A DNA stretch of 64,000 nucleotides from Catellatospora coxensis. GTDB lineage: Bacteria > Actinomycetota > Actinomycetes > Mycobacteriales > Micromonosporaceae. This document shows positions 14,461 to 22,495 of the stretch, piece after piece. The notes under the pieces are model-generated. The model had not been told where the DNA came from. It ran no database searches and saw nothing but the letters and a program-made list of their open reading frames with translations. Both the position numbers and the translations under genes were made by a program. Position 1 is the stretch's first letter; each line of letters opens with the position of its first letter. The stretch lies in contig NZ_BONI01000023.1 of assembly GCF_016862635.1 (NCBI RefSeq), positions 1 through 64,000 of the forward strand. The letters are read 5' to 3'.

Positions 14461-15540
14461 TCACCGGGCCGCGGGCTCCGCTTTGGCCGTCATGTAGTCG
14501 AGCCTGGCGAGCAGGTGGCGGGCAACCTGCTCGCCGGTGGTCCATTCGAACGCCGGATCGGGCCGGCAGCCGCCGCGTCTCGCCTGATCCATCAGCCGCC
14601 ACTGCTCGGCGGTCGACACCGTGGCCTCGCCGTGGACGGTCATGCCGGCCTCGCTCATCGCCTTGACGCGCAGCCCGAACGAGTCCGGGTAGGACACCGC
14701 CGGGTGGGTCATGGCCAGCACCGGGATCCGGTTCCACACCAGGTCGCAGGTGACGGTGCCGTTGGCGTTGGTGACCACCAGATCGGCCGCGGCGTAGTAC
14801 TTCTCCGGCTCGGCCGTGAACCCGGCCCAGACGACGTCGGCGGCCCGCGCGGCGGGCACCGCGCAGAACGGCTCGGTCAGCACGAACAGCCGATTGCCGG
14901 GCGGCGAGTGCTCCAGCCAGGTGCGTACGGTCAGCTCGGCGATCGCCGCGTTGTCGACCATCCGGGTCATGCCCCCGATGGTGAGCACGACGACCGTCTC
15001 GGACTCCGCCGCGCCGAGTGCGGCCCGCGCCGCCGCCCGCCCGATCCGGAAGTCCTCGACCACCGGGCCGAACGCCTGGATCGGCCGGGTGACGCCGAAC
15101 GGGCCGGGGTGCGCGACCGCGAAGTCCAGCAGCAGGATCTCACCGGCCTGGTCCAGGATCGGATCGGACTCCGGCGCGCCCAGCTCCGAGTAGAACCAGT
15201 CGGTCAGCAGGATCGCGCGACGCCGCCACTTCTTCACGCAGAACACCAACGACCACACCACCTCGTCGGCGATCACCAGGTCGAACGGGTCGTGCTCGCC
15301 CATCAGCTCCCAGACCCGGGCACCGGCCGCCGGGGTCATGTCCTCGTGGTCGCCGATTCCCATGTCGATGCAGGTCTCGCCGTAGAGGTCGAGGTAGACC
15401 GCGGCGCTGCCGGACGCCATCACCGTGATCGCGACCTCGGGCCGCTGCGCGCGCATCGCCCGGATGATGCGCAGGTCCCGGGCGGCATGCCCGAAACCGT
15501 GGCCGCGGGCCAGGAACAGCACTCGCGGGGCGGTGCTCAT
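14461..15540 (-). CDS. GT-B fold glycosyltransferase (GT28/GT1-like) in the azole RiPP operon
   Basis: A 359-aa protein with the glycine- and histidine-rich N-terminal loop GHGFGHAARDL (residues 13-23) typical of GT-B enzymes such as MurG and macrolide glycosyltransferases. The C-terminal half has a nucleotide-sugar-binding region around NANGTVTCDLVW and PVLAMTHP. It is the last gene of the leftward RiPP operon; its ATG overlaps the stop of the flavoprotein gene (ATGA). Expected reaction: transfer of a sugar from an NDP-sugar to an acceptor, possibly the modified peptide. No sugar-biosynthesis genes are nearby, so a primary-metabolism donor such as UDP-GlcNAc or UDP-Glc is possible (inference). 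Confidence 0.82.
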   Translation of the reverse strand: MSTAPRVLFLARGHGFGHAARDLRIIRAMRAQRPEVAITVMASGSAAVYLDLYGETCIDMGIGDHEDMTPAAGARVWELMGEHDPFDLVIADEVVWSLVFCVKKWRRRAILLTDWFYSELGAPESDPILDQAGEILLLDFAVAHPGPFGVTRPIQAFGPVVEDFRIGRAAARAALGAAESETVVVLTIGGMTRMVDNAAIAELTVRTWLEHSPPGNRLFVLTEPFCAVPAARAADVVWAGFTAEPEKYYAAADLVVTNANGTVTCDLVWNRIPVLAMTHPAVSYPDSFGLRVKAMSEAGMTVHGEATVSTAEQWRLMDQARRGGCRPDPAFEWTTGEQVARHLLARLDYMTAKAEPAAR

Positions 15541-16148
15541 GCGGTCTCCCCCTGGAGTCGGTGGCGCAGCAGTTCGACGGTGCCCAGCGCGGCGGTGAAC
15601 GGTGGCGGCCCGTACGCGTCGTCGCGGCCGGTGGTGAAACTGCGCACCGGCACCGGCGGCAGCACGGTGACCGTGGGCCGCTGCGCCAGCGCCGCCACGT
15701 GCGCGGCGGTGACCGGGCTGTCCCAGCCGCCTGGCGGCAGCGCCGGGGCCACCACGACCGGAGCCGCGCTGCACTGGATCGCCAGCAGGCTGGGCGAGTC
15801 GGCCAGGCCCACCGCCAGCCGCGCGAGGTAGTTCAGGCTCGCCGGATACACCAGCACGGCCTGCGCCCACTGCTGCCAGGTGACGTGCACGGCTTCGGCG
15901 ACCGGCCCGGCCCACTCGTCGACCTGGGCGGCCCGGCCCGTGATCGCGCCGACCGCGGTCGGGGTCAGGAACTGCAGCGCCGACCGGGTCAACACGACCT
16001 GGGCCTCCAGCTGCGGGTAGGCCATGCGCAGCCAGGCGAGGTCGCGGGCCAGGAACGCGGCGTGCAGCGAGCCGGTGGCGACCACCAGCAGCCGCCGGAA
16101 ACCCAGCGGTGGCAGCCGGGGTTCGGCGGAGGGGGTCGAGTCGTCCAT
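15537..16148 (-). CDS. HFCD-family flavoprotein (EpiD/MrsD-like cysteine decarboxylase)
   Basis: A 203-aa flavoprotein of the homo-oligomeric flavin-containing Cys decarboxylase family. It shows the N-terminal VVATGSLHA FMN-binding loop, a His in EAVHVTW at the position of the EpiD active-site His, and PASLNYLARLAVGLAD matching the family's PASANT region. The substrate-recognition segment usually written PxMNxxMW is divergent here (ALPPGGWDSP). Relatives oxidatively decarboxylate C-terminal Cys of epidermin, mersacidin, cypemycin and thioviridamide. The precursor in this operon ends in Cys, which suits this chemistry. It overlaps the GT gene downstream and is adjacent to the dehydrogenase upstream. 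A general phosphopantothenoylcysteine role is unlikely in this context. Confidence 0.82.
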   Translation of the reverse strand: MDDSTPSAEPRLPPLGFRRLLVVATGSLHAAFLARDLAWLRMAYPQLEAQVVLTRSALQFLTPTAVGAITGRAAQVDEWAGPVAEAVHVTWQQWAQAVLVYPASLNYLARLAVGLADSPSLLAIQCSAAPVVVAPALPPGGWDSPVTAAHVAALAQRPTVTVLPPVPVRSFTTGRDDAYGPPPFTAALGTVELLRHRLQGETA

Positions 16149-17498
16149 TCACACATCCTCTCCGGGAAGGGACCCGACGACGATCTCGGCCACCGCGGAC
16201 ACCTCGGCCGGATCGAGGCCGGTCGCCTCGGCGAAGTCGGCGGCGTCGCCGCTGCCGACCGCGCACGCGCCGAGGCCCATCGCGGTGGCGCACAGGTACA
16301 CCGACTGCAGTGCCACGCCCGCGTTGCGCAGCGTCAGCGAGTACGCCAGGTCGCCGTACTTGCGGGTGGTCCGGTCGCCGCGGGCGGCGAGGCTGATCAG
16401 CACCTGCGGGACGGACACCCGGTTGAGGGCCAGGTAGGCGGCGTTGATCAGCCGGACCAGCGGCACCGGGTCGCGGTTGACGACGGCGAGCGCGTGCCGG
16501 TCCGGCAGGTAGCGGTAGACACCGGGGGCCAAGCCTTCGCAGGCGCGGATCGTGAGGTAGTGGTCGAGTTCGTGCATCGCCCCCGCCGACGGTGCCGGCC
16601 GCAGTGTGAAGGCGTAGGAACGGTCGTCGGCGGGGTCGGCGGGCAGCCGCTGCTGGACCCGGGCCACCCGGTGCAGCAGCTCACCCAGCTGGGTCAGGGT
16701 CAGCGGCGTGCCGCCGAACCGGCGCACCGAGCGCCGGGTCTCCATGACCTCGGCCAGCGGCGGGTCGGTGCGGCGCAGGGCCGCGAGGTCGGGCACGGGC
16801 AGCGCGATGTCGGTGCCGGCGGCGGGCTCCGCGGGTGGTTCGTCCAGCGCGCCCGGCGCGACGGTACGCAGTTCGACCAGCCCGTTCCGGCTGCGGGTAT
16901 GGGTCCACACCGCGTGCGGCGGACGTCCGGTCTCCGGGCCGGGCGCGATCACCAGGCCGACCGCGGCCAGCAGCCGCAGCAACTGCTCGCCACCCGGGGC
17001 GTGCCCGGCGGCCGCCGCCGCGACGGCCGGCGCGCACAGGCCCGCCACCACCGCCGCCAGCGCGGGGCGATGCAGCTCGACGATGGTTCCGTCGTGGGCC
17101 GACTCGACGACGGCCCGGTCGTCGAGCCGCCGCAGCAGCGCGTACGGCGAAAGCTGAACCAGCTGGTCCCCGGCCGGCGCGGCGTCGGGCCGGACGTCGG
17201 CGAGCCGGGAGCGGAACCGGGCGGTGGCCACGTCGCCGTGCTCGTCGGCGCAGCCCAGGGTGACGACGCCGGTGACGAGCAGCCGCCGGATCAGCACGTC
17301 GAGCTTTCCTTCGCCGAGCGGCACCTGCTCGTGCAGCTGCTGCCAGGTCGACGGGCGCCGCAGCGCGCCCAGGACGGCGGCCACCGACCCGTCCGCGTCG
17401 TGCAGCGCCACCGGATCGCGGTCCTTGCCGGTGATCAGCAGGTCGGCGGGCGGCTCGTTGTCGACGGTCAGGGCGCCGTCGAGGCGCAGCGTGAGCAT
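16149..17498 (-). CDS. SagB-type FMN-dependent azoline dehydrogenase
   Basis: A 449-aa protein. The N-terminal half (about residues 1-240) is the variable region found in SagB-type proteins. The C-terminal nitroreductase domain begins at ETRRSVRRFGG near residue 250, continues through YLTIRACEGLAPGVYRYLP and LRNAGVALQSVYLCATAMGLGACAVG, and ends GSLPGEDV. The Arg-rich FMN phosphate-binding start and the Gly-rich end match McbC/SagB enzymes, which oxidise azolines to azoles. The start codon is 5 bp after the previous stop, and the stop is directly against the flavoprotein start. Its presence implies that thiazolines made by YcaO are converted to thiazoles. Confidence 0.9.
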   Translation of the reverse strand: MLTLRLDGALTVDNEPPADLLITGKDRDPVALHDADGSVAAVLGALRRPSTWQQLHEQVPLGEGKLDVLIRRLLVTGVVTLGCADEHGDVATARFRSRLADVRPDAAPAGDQLVQLSPYALLRRLDDRAVVESAHDGTIVELHRPALAAVVAGLCAPAVAAAAAGHAPGGEQLLRLLAAVGLVIAPGPETGRPPHAVWTHTRSRNGLVELRTVAPGALDEPPAEPAAGTDIALPVPDLAALRRTDPPLAEVMETRRSVRRFGGTPLTLTQLGELLHRVARVQQRLPADPADDRSYAFTLRPAPSAGAMHELDHYLTIRACEGLAPGVYRYLPDRHALAVVNRDPVPLVRLINAAYLALNRVSVPQVLISLAARGDRTTRKYGDLAYSLTLRNAGVALQSVYLCATAMGLGACAVGSGDAADFAEATGLDPAEVSAVAEIVVGSLPGEDV

Positions 17499-17503
17499 GA
17501 CCG

Positions 17504-18664
17504 CTAGGTGTTCCGGGCGTGGCGGTGGCCGGCCCGGACGGCGTCGAGCATGAGGTCGCCCAGGGGCTGTTCGAGGCCGTCGAGCACGTCGCGGGTGGCG
17601 ACCGGGTGCAGGTGCGCCTGCGGCAGGGTGGTGAACGCGCGCCGCACCACCGGGTCCGCCAGCAGGTGTTCCAGGGCCGCCTCGTCGGTGACCGGGAACC
17701 GGCTGTGCAGCGGGGTGCCGTCGGGCTGGTAGAGCCGGACCGACGGCAGCGTCAACGAGACGCCGATCGCGAACGGTGTCAGCCACAGCCGGTCGAGCAG
17801 CTCGTCGGTGAGCTGCGGGTGCTGCCGCCGCCACCGGTCGGTGTGCGCGCGGGCCAGTTCCGCGACCGCCGCTGGGTCGAGTCCGGTGTCGGCGAGCCAC
17901 TGCTCGGTGGACCGGATCGACCAGGGCAGTCCCCCGTCGTCCAGCGGCTTGCGCAGCGCGAAGTACGGCCGGGACCCGAAGTCGGGCATCTGGTAGTGCG
18001 CGAACGTCGGCAGCAGATCGGCCACGCCCAGCGGCGCGTCCGCGCGGGGCGGCACGTCGTCGGCGAAGCAGGCGGAGCGGCGCGGGCCCTGGTGGAGGTT
18101 GCCGGTGAGGCTGTCCGGGGAGTCGTGGTCGACCAGGTTCGGGATGCGGCAGATGGCGGCGACGTGCCGGTCGCGGAGGAAGTTCATCAGCGCGACGTCG
18201 TCGGTCGGGGTCCACTCGCGCTGGTTGCGGGTGGCGGCCTCGCCGAACTCGCGGGCGACCCGGGCGGGCAGGACCAGGGCGACGCTCGGCACGTACTCGT
18301 CCACGACCCCGGCCCAGGTCCCGCCCGCGAGGGCGGCCATACGCAGGTGGTGGGCGGTCATCGAGGTCCACTCGGTGAACAGGGCCAGGGCCGCGTCCGG
18401 GTGCTGCGCGATCGCGGCGTGCACGGCGTCGGCGAAGCCCCGGCAGGGCACGGCGTCGTCCTGCAGCACCAGGTGGTGGGTGGCGTGTTCGGGTACGAAC
18501 GACCAGGCCACGGCGGCGGTGCGCAGCGACGACGGCGGCCCGTGCGGGTCCGGGTCGACGACGATGTCGGGTTTGAGTTCGGGCAGGCTGTCGGCGAGCG
18601 CCTCGGCGAGGGCGAGCCGGCTCGGATGCGCCATGATCACAGTGGACAGCTGGTATTCGGTCAT
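17504..18664 (-). CDS. Putative GT-A type glycosyltransferase in the RiPP operon
   Basis: A 386-aa protein. The N-terminal domain opens STVIMAHPSRLALAEALA and later has HHLVLQDDAVPC, an arrangement like the nucleotide-sugar site and acidic DxD-type motif of GT-A enzymes (beta-strand, then QDDA near residue 90). The C-terminal half (about residues 210-386) has no motif I recognise. The start overlaps the stop of the upstream 175-aa gene by 4 bases, so it is translationally coupled in the operon. With the GT-B gene at the end, the cluster would carry two sugar transferases. The family call is moderate; it could instead be a degenerate GT-A protein with another role. Confidence 0.6.
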   Translation of the reverse strand: MTEYQLSTVIMAHPSRLALAEALADSLPELKPDIVVDPDPHGPPSSLRTAAVAWSFVPEHATHHLVLQDDAVPCRGFADAVHAAIAQHPDAALALFTEWTSMTAHHLRMAALAGGTWAGVVDEYVPSVALVLPARVAREFGEAATRNQREWTPTDDVALMNFLRDRHVAAICRIPNLVDHDSPDSLTGNLHQGPRRSACFADDVPPRADAPLGVADLLPTFAHYQMPDFGSRPYFALRKPLDDGGLPWSIRSTEQWLADTGLDPAAVAELARAHTDRWRRQHPQLTDELLDRLWLTPFAIGVSLTLPSVRLYQPDGTPLHSRFPVTDEAALEHLLADPVVRRAFTTLPQAHLHPVATRDVLDGLEQPLGDLMLDAVRAGHRHARNT

Positions 18665-19188
18665 GGCGCTTCCTTGGCGGTGACGGTGGTCAGGTGGGTC
18701 ATCGGGGCGTGCGCGGTGGCCAGTGGCCAGGCGATGGTCTCGTCGTCGCAGGTCACGTGGTGCAGGCTGCCGCCGAGCAGGGTGGCCAGGTGCGCCGACA
18801 CGACTCCGGCGGCGACGGCGAGTGCCCGGTAGTCGCCAGGCGAGTCGGTGGCGGGGCCGCCGAGCAGCACGGCCACATCGGCGTCGAGGTGCGCCAGCGG
18901 CGGCGGTTGCGCATGGACGAGGTGCAGCGATCCGGCAGCGTCTACGCGGTAGGCGCCGGTCGTCGTGCCGGTCGGGCCGAGAATCACGACGCAGGCCGTC
19001 AGCGGCTCCGGTGAGCATGCCAGGGATCGGAGCACAGCGGCCCCGATGCCGTCGTCCGTCGCCGGCGACGGCGTCAGGGGTCGAACCGCTGCGTCCCCAG
19101 TGCTGTCACCTGCTCCGGGGCGGCGTGGTCCGGTGTAGTCCAGGCGCAGCGCGGCGCTCAGGGCGGTGTCCTTGGGCTGGATGGGCAT
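18661..19188 (-). CDS. Unknown RiPP-operon protein, possibly a degenerate nitroreductase-like half domain
   Basis: A 175-aa protein coupled at both ends: its ATG overlaps the upstream stop (ATGA) and its TGA overlaps the downstream ATG. I recognise no defined family. The segment TTTGAYRVDAAGSLHLVHAQ followed by an Ala-rich helix and LLGGSLHHV resembles the C-terminal core of SagB-type nitroreductases (GxYRYDP, then an Ala-rich helix and a G-rich turn), but the FMN-binding Arg motif is absent. A non-catalytic partner of the dehydrogenase is one reading. The dense overlaps show it is a functional part of the operon and not a chance reading frame. Confidence 0.6.
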   Translation of the reverse strand: MPIQPKDTALSAALRLDYTGPRRPGAGDSTGDAAVRPLTPSPATDDGIGAAVLRSLACSPEPLTACVVILGPTGTTTGAYRVDAAGSLHLVHAQPPPLAHLDADVAVLLGGPATDSPGDYRALAVAAGVVSAHLATLLGGSLHHVTCDDETIAWPLATAHAPMTHLTTVTAKEAP

Positions 19189-20549
19189 CAGGGCCGCTCC
19201 GGGTGGATTCCGACGACGGCCGCGAGGTGTTCGCCGCCGTCGTGCAGTTCCAGCAGGTCGGCCAGGGCCGGGTCGACGGTGTCGGCGAGCACGGCGTGGT
19301 GGCCGGCGGTGACGGCCGCGACCGCCCGTCCGGCGGCCAGGAACGCCCGGCGCAGCCCCTGCTCGGCGTATGCCGAGGCCAGCCGTGTGCTGGCGGCGAC
19401 GAACACGAGCACGGCGGCCGGGGCTTCCGGAAGTCCCGCGATCGCCGGGGCGGCGGTGAGGTCGCCACGGGTGGCGATGAGCGCCTGGGTGGACGGCGAC
19501 CAGCGGTACACCGGGTGCGGCAGGCCGTGCACGCCGAGCAGGTAGGTGTCGGCGTACGGCCGGGCCGTGGCCGCCGGCAGCAGGGTCCGCAGCCAGGGCG
19601 GCGCTTCGCTCAGCGGCACCCGGGGCGAGGACGCCAGGTCGGCGTCGGCGGTGGCGGCGATCGCCCGGTCGCCGGTGACCTGCCAGGACGCCCGCCGGTT
19701 GAGCCACTCCAGCCGGCCGAGCACGCCGTCGCCGGCCATGGCGCAGGTCCGGCACGTGGCTGACGGGGTGACCTCGTGAACGGTGCGGCCGAGGTCGACG
19801 GTGTCGATGCGGTGCAGGCGGCGACCGGTGACCGGATCGGCGAGCCTGGTCAGCAGGCCGACGGCCTCGGCGACGGCCAGCCCGCACAGCAGCTGCGCCG
19901 CCGCCCGCCCGAGGACGGGAGCGCCGGCAGACCCGTCGTCGGCCAGGAAGCAGTCCGGGCACGTGGTCTCCGCGCCGGTGAACAGCGGTCCGAGTTCGAC
20001 GGTGCGGGCGTCGCCGCCGATACGCAGCACGGGCACACCGGTCGCAGCGACGGAGGCGAGCTGGTCGTCGGTGGCGATGGCCAGTGCCGCCGCGCGGGTC
20101 GCGTCCGTGGTGACCGTGCCGATGCCGGACAGGGCCAGGTCGGCTGCGAGCAGTTCGCCGAGCTCACCCGCCACGGCGACGATGACGGGGGCCTCGGCCA
20201 GCCGTTCGCGCAGCGTCGCGGGCCGGTCGTGGCTTCCGGAGGCGGCCAGGGCGCGGGATCGGAAGGCCTCGGCGGCGTCGCCGGGTTCGGCGGGACCGTC
20301 GTGGAGCAGCCCGCTGCGGTGCAGCAGTGCCACGGCCTGCGCGACCTGCGCGACGGGCGCCTCGGCCGCGTCAGCGACCGCCGCCAGGCCGGTGCGGCCG
20401 TCCAGCAGCGGCAGCAGCCGCGGCAGCAGGTCACGGGCGGCGGCGCCGGTGAACAGCCGGCGGCTCGGGCCGCCCTCGATCAGCAGCCCGTCGGCGGTGT
20501 CCACGACGGCCAGTCCGGCCGCCAGCGCGGGAAACCCGAGGCGGCTCAC
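19188..20549 (-). CDS. TOMM cyclodehydratase partner, ThiF/E1-like with Cys tetrad (protein C type)
   Basis: A 453-aa protein beginning with GTG, overlapping the upstream stop (GTGA). Residues 1-100 are a winged-helix-like region (LLPRLLPLLDGRTGL and VAQAVALLHRSGLL) of the kind that binds leader peptides. An E1/ThiF-like domain follows, with CPDC near residue 197 and CRTC near residue 266 forming a zinc tetrad. The C-terminal 180 residues include a LGVHGLPHPVYRWSP segment typical of nitroreductase-associated or docking modules. In azole RiPP pathways such proteins recruit the precursor leader and activate the YcaO enzyme. Confidence 0.82.
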   Translation of the reverse strand: MSRLGFPALAAGLAVVDTADGLLIEGGPSRRLFTGAAARDLLPRLLPLLDGRTGLAAVADAAEAPVAQVAQAVALLHRSGLLHDGPAEPGDAAEAFRSRALAASGSHDRPATLRERLAEAPVIVAVAGELGELLAADLALSGIGTVTTDATRAAALAIATDDQLASVAATGVPVLRIGGDARTVELGPLFTGAETTCPDCFLADDGSAGAPVLGRAAAQLLCGLAVAEAVGLLTRLADPVTGRRLHRIDTVDLGRTVHEVTPSATCRTCAMAGDGVLGRLEWLNRRASWQVTGDRAIAATADADLASSPRVPLSEAPPWLRTLLPAATARPYADTYLLGVHGLPHPVYRWSPSTQALIATRGDLTAAPAIAGLPEAPAAVLVFVAASTRLASAYAEQGLRRAFLAAGRAVAAVTAGHHAVLADTVDPALADLLELHDGGEHLAAVVGIHPERP

Positions 20550-21169
20550 GCGAGCGCTCCTTCGGGCAGCCGGTTCGCGGTCTCGGCGAGGGCCGCGGCC
20601 AGGCGCGGGTCGCCCCAGGTGTCGGCGGAGCCGCAGCGCGGGCAGCCGTGCCGGGCGATGACGTCGACCCGGCTCACCAGCATGGTGGCCAGGTCGGCCA
20701 TGGTGGTCATGCCCGGCTGCGGGTGCTGCAGCATGAGCTGGGCCAGCGCCTCGGCGGTGCGCACATGGTGCGGCAGATGGCCGTGAACGCCGAGTCCGTC
20801 GTCGGCGCGGTACGCGGCCAGCAGCGCCGCGCGGTGCCGCGCCTTCGGGTCGTGCTGTTCCCGGCGGAAGGAGTAGCAGTCGTAGCAGGGGCCGCCGGGG
20901 GCCACCCAGGGGCCGGCGATCAGCCACGGGTGTTCCACCACGACGGGCAGCCAGCCGATCCCGGCCCGGCTCGCGAGTTCGTCGAACCGCTGGGCCCGGT
21001 CCGGTTCGGGCCGCCACGACACCAGCACCATCGCCCGCGCGCCGCCCGGTTCGGGGCGGTCGGCGTCCAGGGGCGTCGCGCCGGCGGCCAGCAGGCGGGC
21101 CTGCACGGCGTGGCCGAACTCCCCCACGGCGGCGACCGCCGTCTCGGTCAGGCGAACGGCTGCGGCCAC
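20546..21169 (-). CDS. Second, short E1-like TOMM partner protein with Cys tetrad
   Basis: A 207-aa protein starting with GTG at 21169, chosen because AGGAG lies 8 bases upstream; it overlaps the 3' end of the YcaO gene by 22 bp. It has a GPCYDCYSFRREQ motif near residue 95 and CPRCGS near residue 176, the two CxxC pairs of the zinc site in ThiF-like cyclodehydratase partners. The length is about that of the E1 core alone, lacking an obvious leader-binding winged helix. Together with the next gene it looks like a split or duplicated partner protein. It lies 4 bp overlapped with that gene, so both are likely made in equal amounts. Confidence 0.75.
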   Translation of the reverse strand: MAAAVRLTETAVAAVGEFGHAVQARLLAAGATPLDADRPEPGGARAMVLVSWRPEPDRAQRFDELASRAGIGWLPVVVEHPWLIAGPWVAPGGPCYDCYSFRREQHDPKARHRAALLAAYRADDGLGVHGHLPHHVRTAEALAQLMLQHPQPGMTTMADLATMLVSRVDVIARHGCPRCGSADTWGDPRLAAALAETANRLPEGALA

Positions 21170-22413
21170 GGGTTCTGCTCCTGTTCGGGGGAGGCCGGCA
21201 CGCCCATCGCCGCGGGCGCCTCGGCCAGTCGCGGGTGGGCGCGGAACTGCGCCAGCGGGGCCAGGGACATCGGCTGCAGCTGCGGCACCACCACGGTCAG
21301 CGCGACCAGCCCGACCCGGCGCAGCTCGGCCGAGGTCCGGTCGACGCACACCGCCTGCGCGCCGATCCCGCGCAGCCGATCGAGCACCACCGCGAGTGCC
21401 TCGGCCGGATCGGCCGGCAGTTCCCGGCAGTCGTCCGAGGTGGGCCGGCGGGCGAGGTCCTCGGTGAGGAAGGCGAAGGCTTCGGCCCGCTGCGCCACCG
21501 CCATGTACCGCGCGCCGTCCATGATGTCGGTGAACCTGGTGTCGCCGTGCACGGGCGCGGTGCCGTGCGGGAACAGCTGCCGGATGTTGGCGATCTCGAT
21601 GAGCGCCTTCTCCGCCGCGTCGGCCAGGGTGCGGCCGGTCGCCGCGCCGACCAGGTTCGCGGCCTGCGCGTCGTGGGGCGCCCGCTGCAGCACGTACACC
21701 GTCGGGACGCCCAGGTCGGTGGTGGCGTTGAACAGCACGTTGTCCAGGAAGCGGCGGCGGCCGTGGTCGAGCAGGTACCGCACGGCCGGGCTGGACCCGG
21801 CGGGCCCGAGCAGCGGCAGCCGCAGCCGCCGCAGCCAGGTGAGCGCGATGGCGTCGCGTTCGATGACCTCCAGCAGCCCGCCGAGCAGCGCGCGCCGCGG
21901 TTCGACGTGCACGGCGTACCCGGTGGAGATCTGGAAGACGAAGCGCTCGGCGGGTTCGGGGTGCAGCCCGTAGCAGGCCATCACGGCGGGCACCCAGGTC
22001 GGCTCGCCGGTCGTCAGGTCGGTGCCGCGCAGCCAGCGGATCTCCGCGGCGGGGTCGGCCGGGACGACGGGGCAGCCGGGGTGCGCGTACTCGGCGTCGG
22101 AGCAGCGGGGCAGCCGGGTCAGGTCGAGGACCGCGCCGGGCAGGTCCGCGGCGGTGGCCCGGACGGTGTCGGCCTCGGGGTAGCTGCCCACGTACCGCTC
22201 GGCGGCTTCGGCGATCGCGACGGTGGTGGCGAGAGCGGCGTCGAATCCGCGCCCGGTGCCCAGCTGCGGGTTGCCGTCGTGGTGGCCGGTGTGCGAGTCG
22301 CCGCTGGCGGCGACCACGTGGCTGAGCAGGTCGAGGCCGCGGTCCGGCAGCAGCGGCCGCAGCCCGCTGACCACTCCCAGCGGGCTGACCAGGCTGGCGA
22401 GATCTGCGCTCAT
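21148..22413 (-). CDS. YcaO-domain azoline-forming cyclodehydratase
   Basis: A 421-aa YcaO protein, close to the length of stand-alone TOMM D proteins. ATP-binding Glu/Arg motifs are seen as AIAEAAERYVGSY, LLEVIERDAIAL and EKALIEIANIRQ. The C-terminus ends NPWPQPFA, carrying the PxPxP signature that is diagnostic of azoline-forming YcaOs. The enzyme uses ATP to cyclodehydrate Cys (or Ser/Thr) of the precursor to azolines. The ATG at 22413 was preferred over the ATG at 22419 because AGGA lies 6 bases before it. It follows the precursor gene by 82 bp. Confidence 0.95.
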   Translation of the reverse strand: MSADLASLVSPLGVVSGLRPLLPDRGLDLLSHVVAASGDSHTGHHDGNPQLGTGRGFDAALATTVAIAEAAERYVGSYPEADTVRATAADLPGAVLDLTRLPRCSDAEYAHPGCPVVPADPAAEIRWLRGTDLTTGEPTWVPAVMACYGLHPEPAERFVFQISTGYAVHVEPRRALLGGLLEVIERDAIALTWLRRLRLPLLGPAGSSPAVRYLLDHGRRRFLDNVLFNATTDLGVPTVYVLQRAPHDAQAANLVGAATGRTLADAAEKALIEIANIRQLFPHGTAPVHGDTRFTDIMDGARYMAVAQRAEAFAFLTEDLARRPTSDDCRELPADPAEALAVVLDRLRGIGAQAVCVDRTSAELRRVGLVALTVVVPQLQPMSLAPLAQFRAHPRLAEAPAAMGVPASPEQEQNPWPQPFA

Positions 22414-22495
22414 TGACATTCCTGAAACAAGGTCCGCAGGAGGCGCGACGGTGGCGCGGCGAGGCCGGCCACCGTCGCGGGTTCGCATCAGAGGG

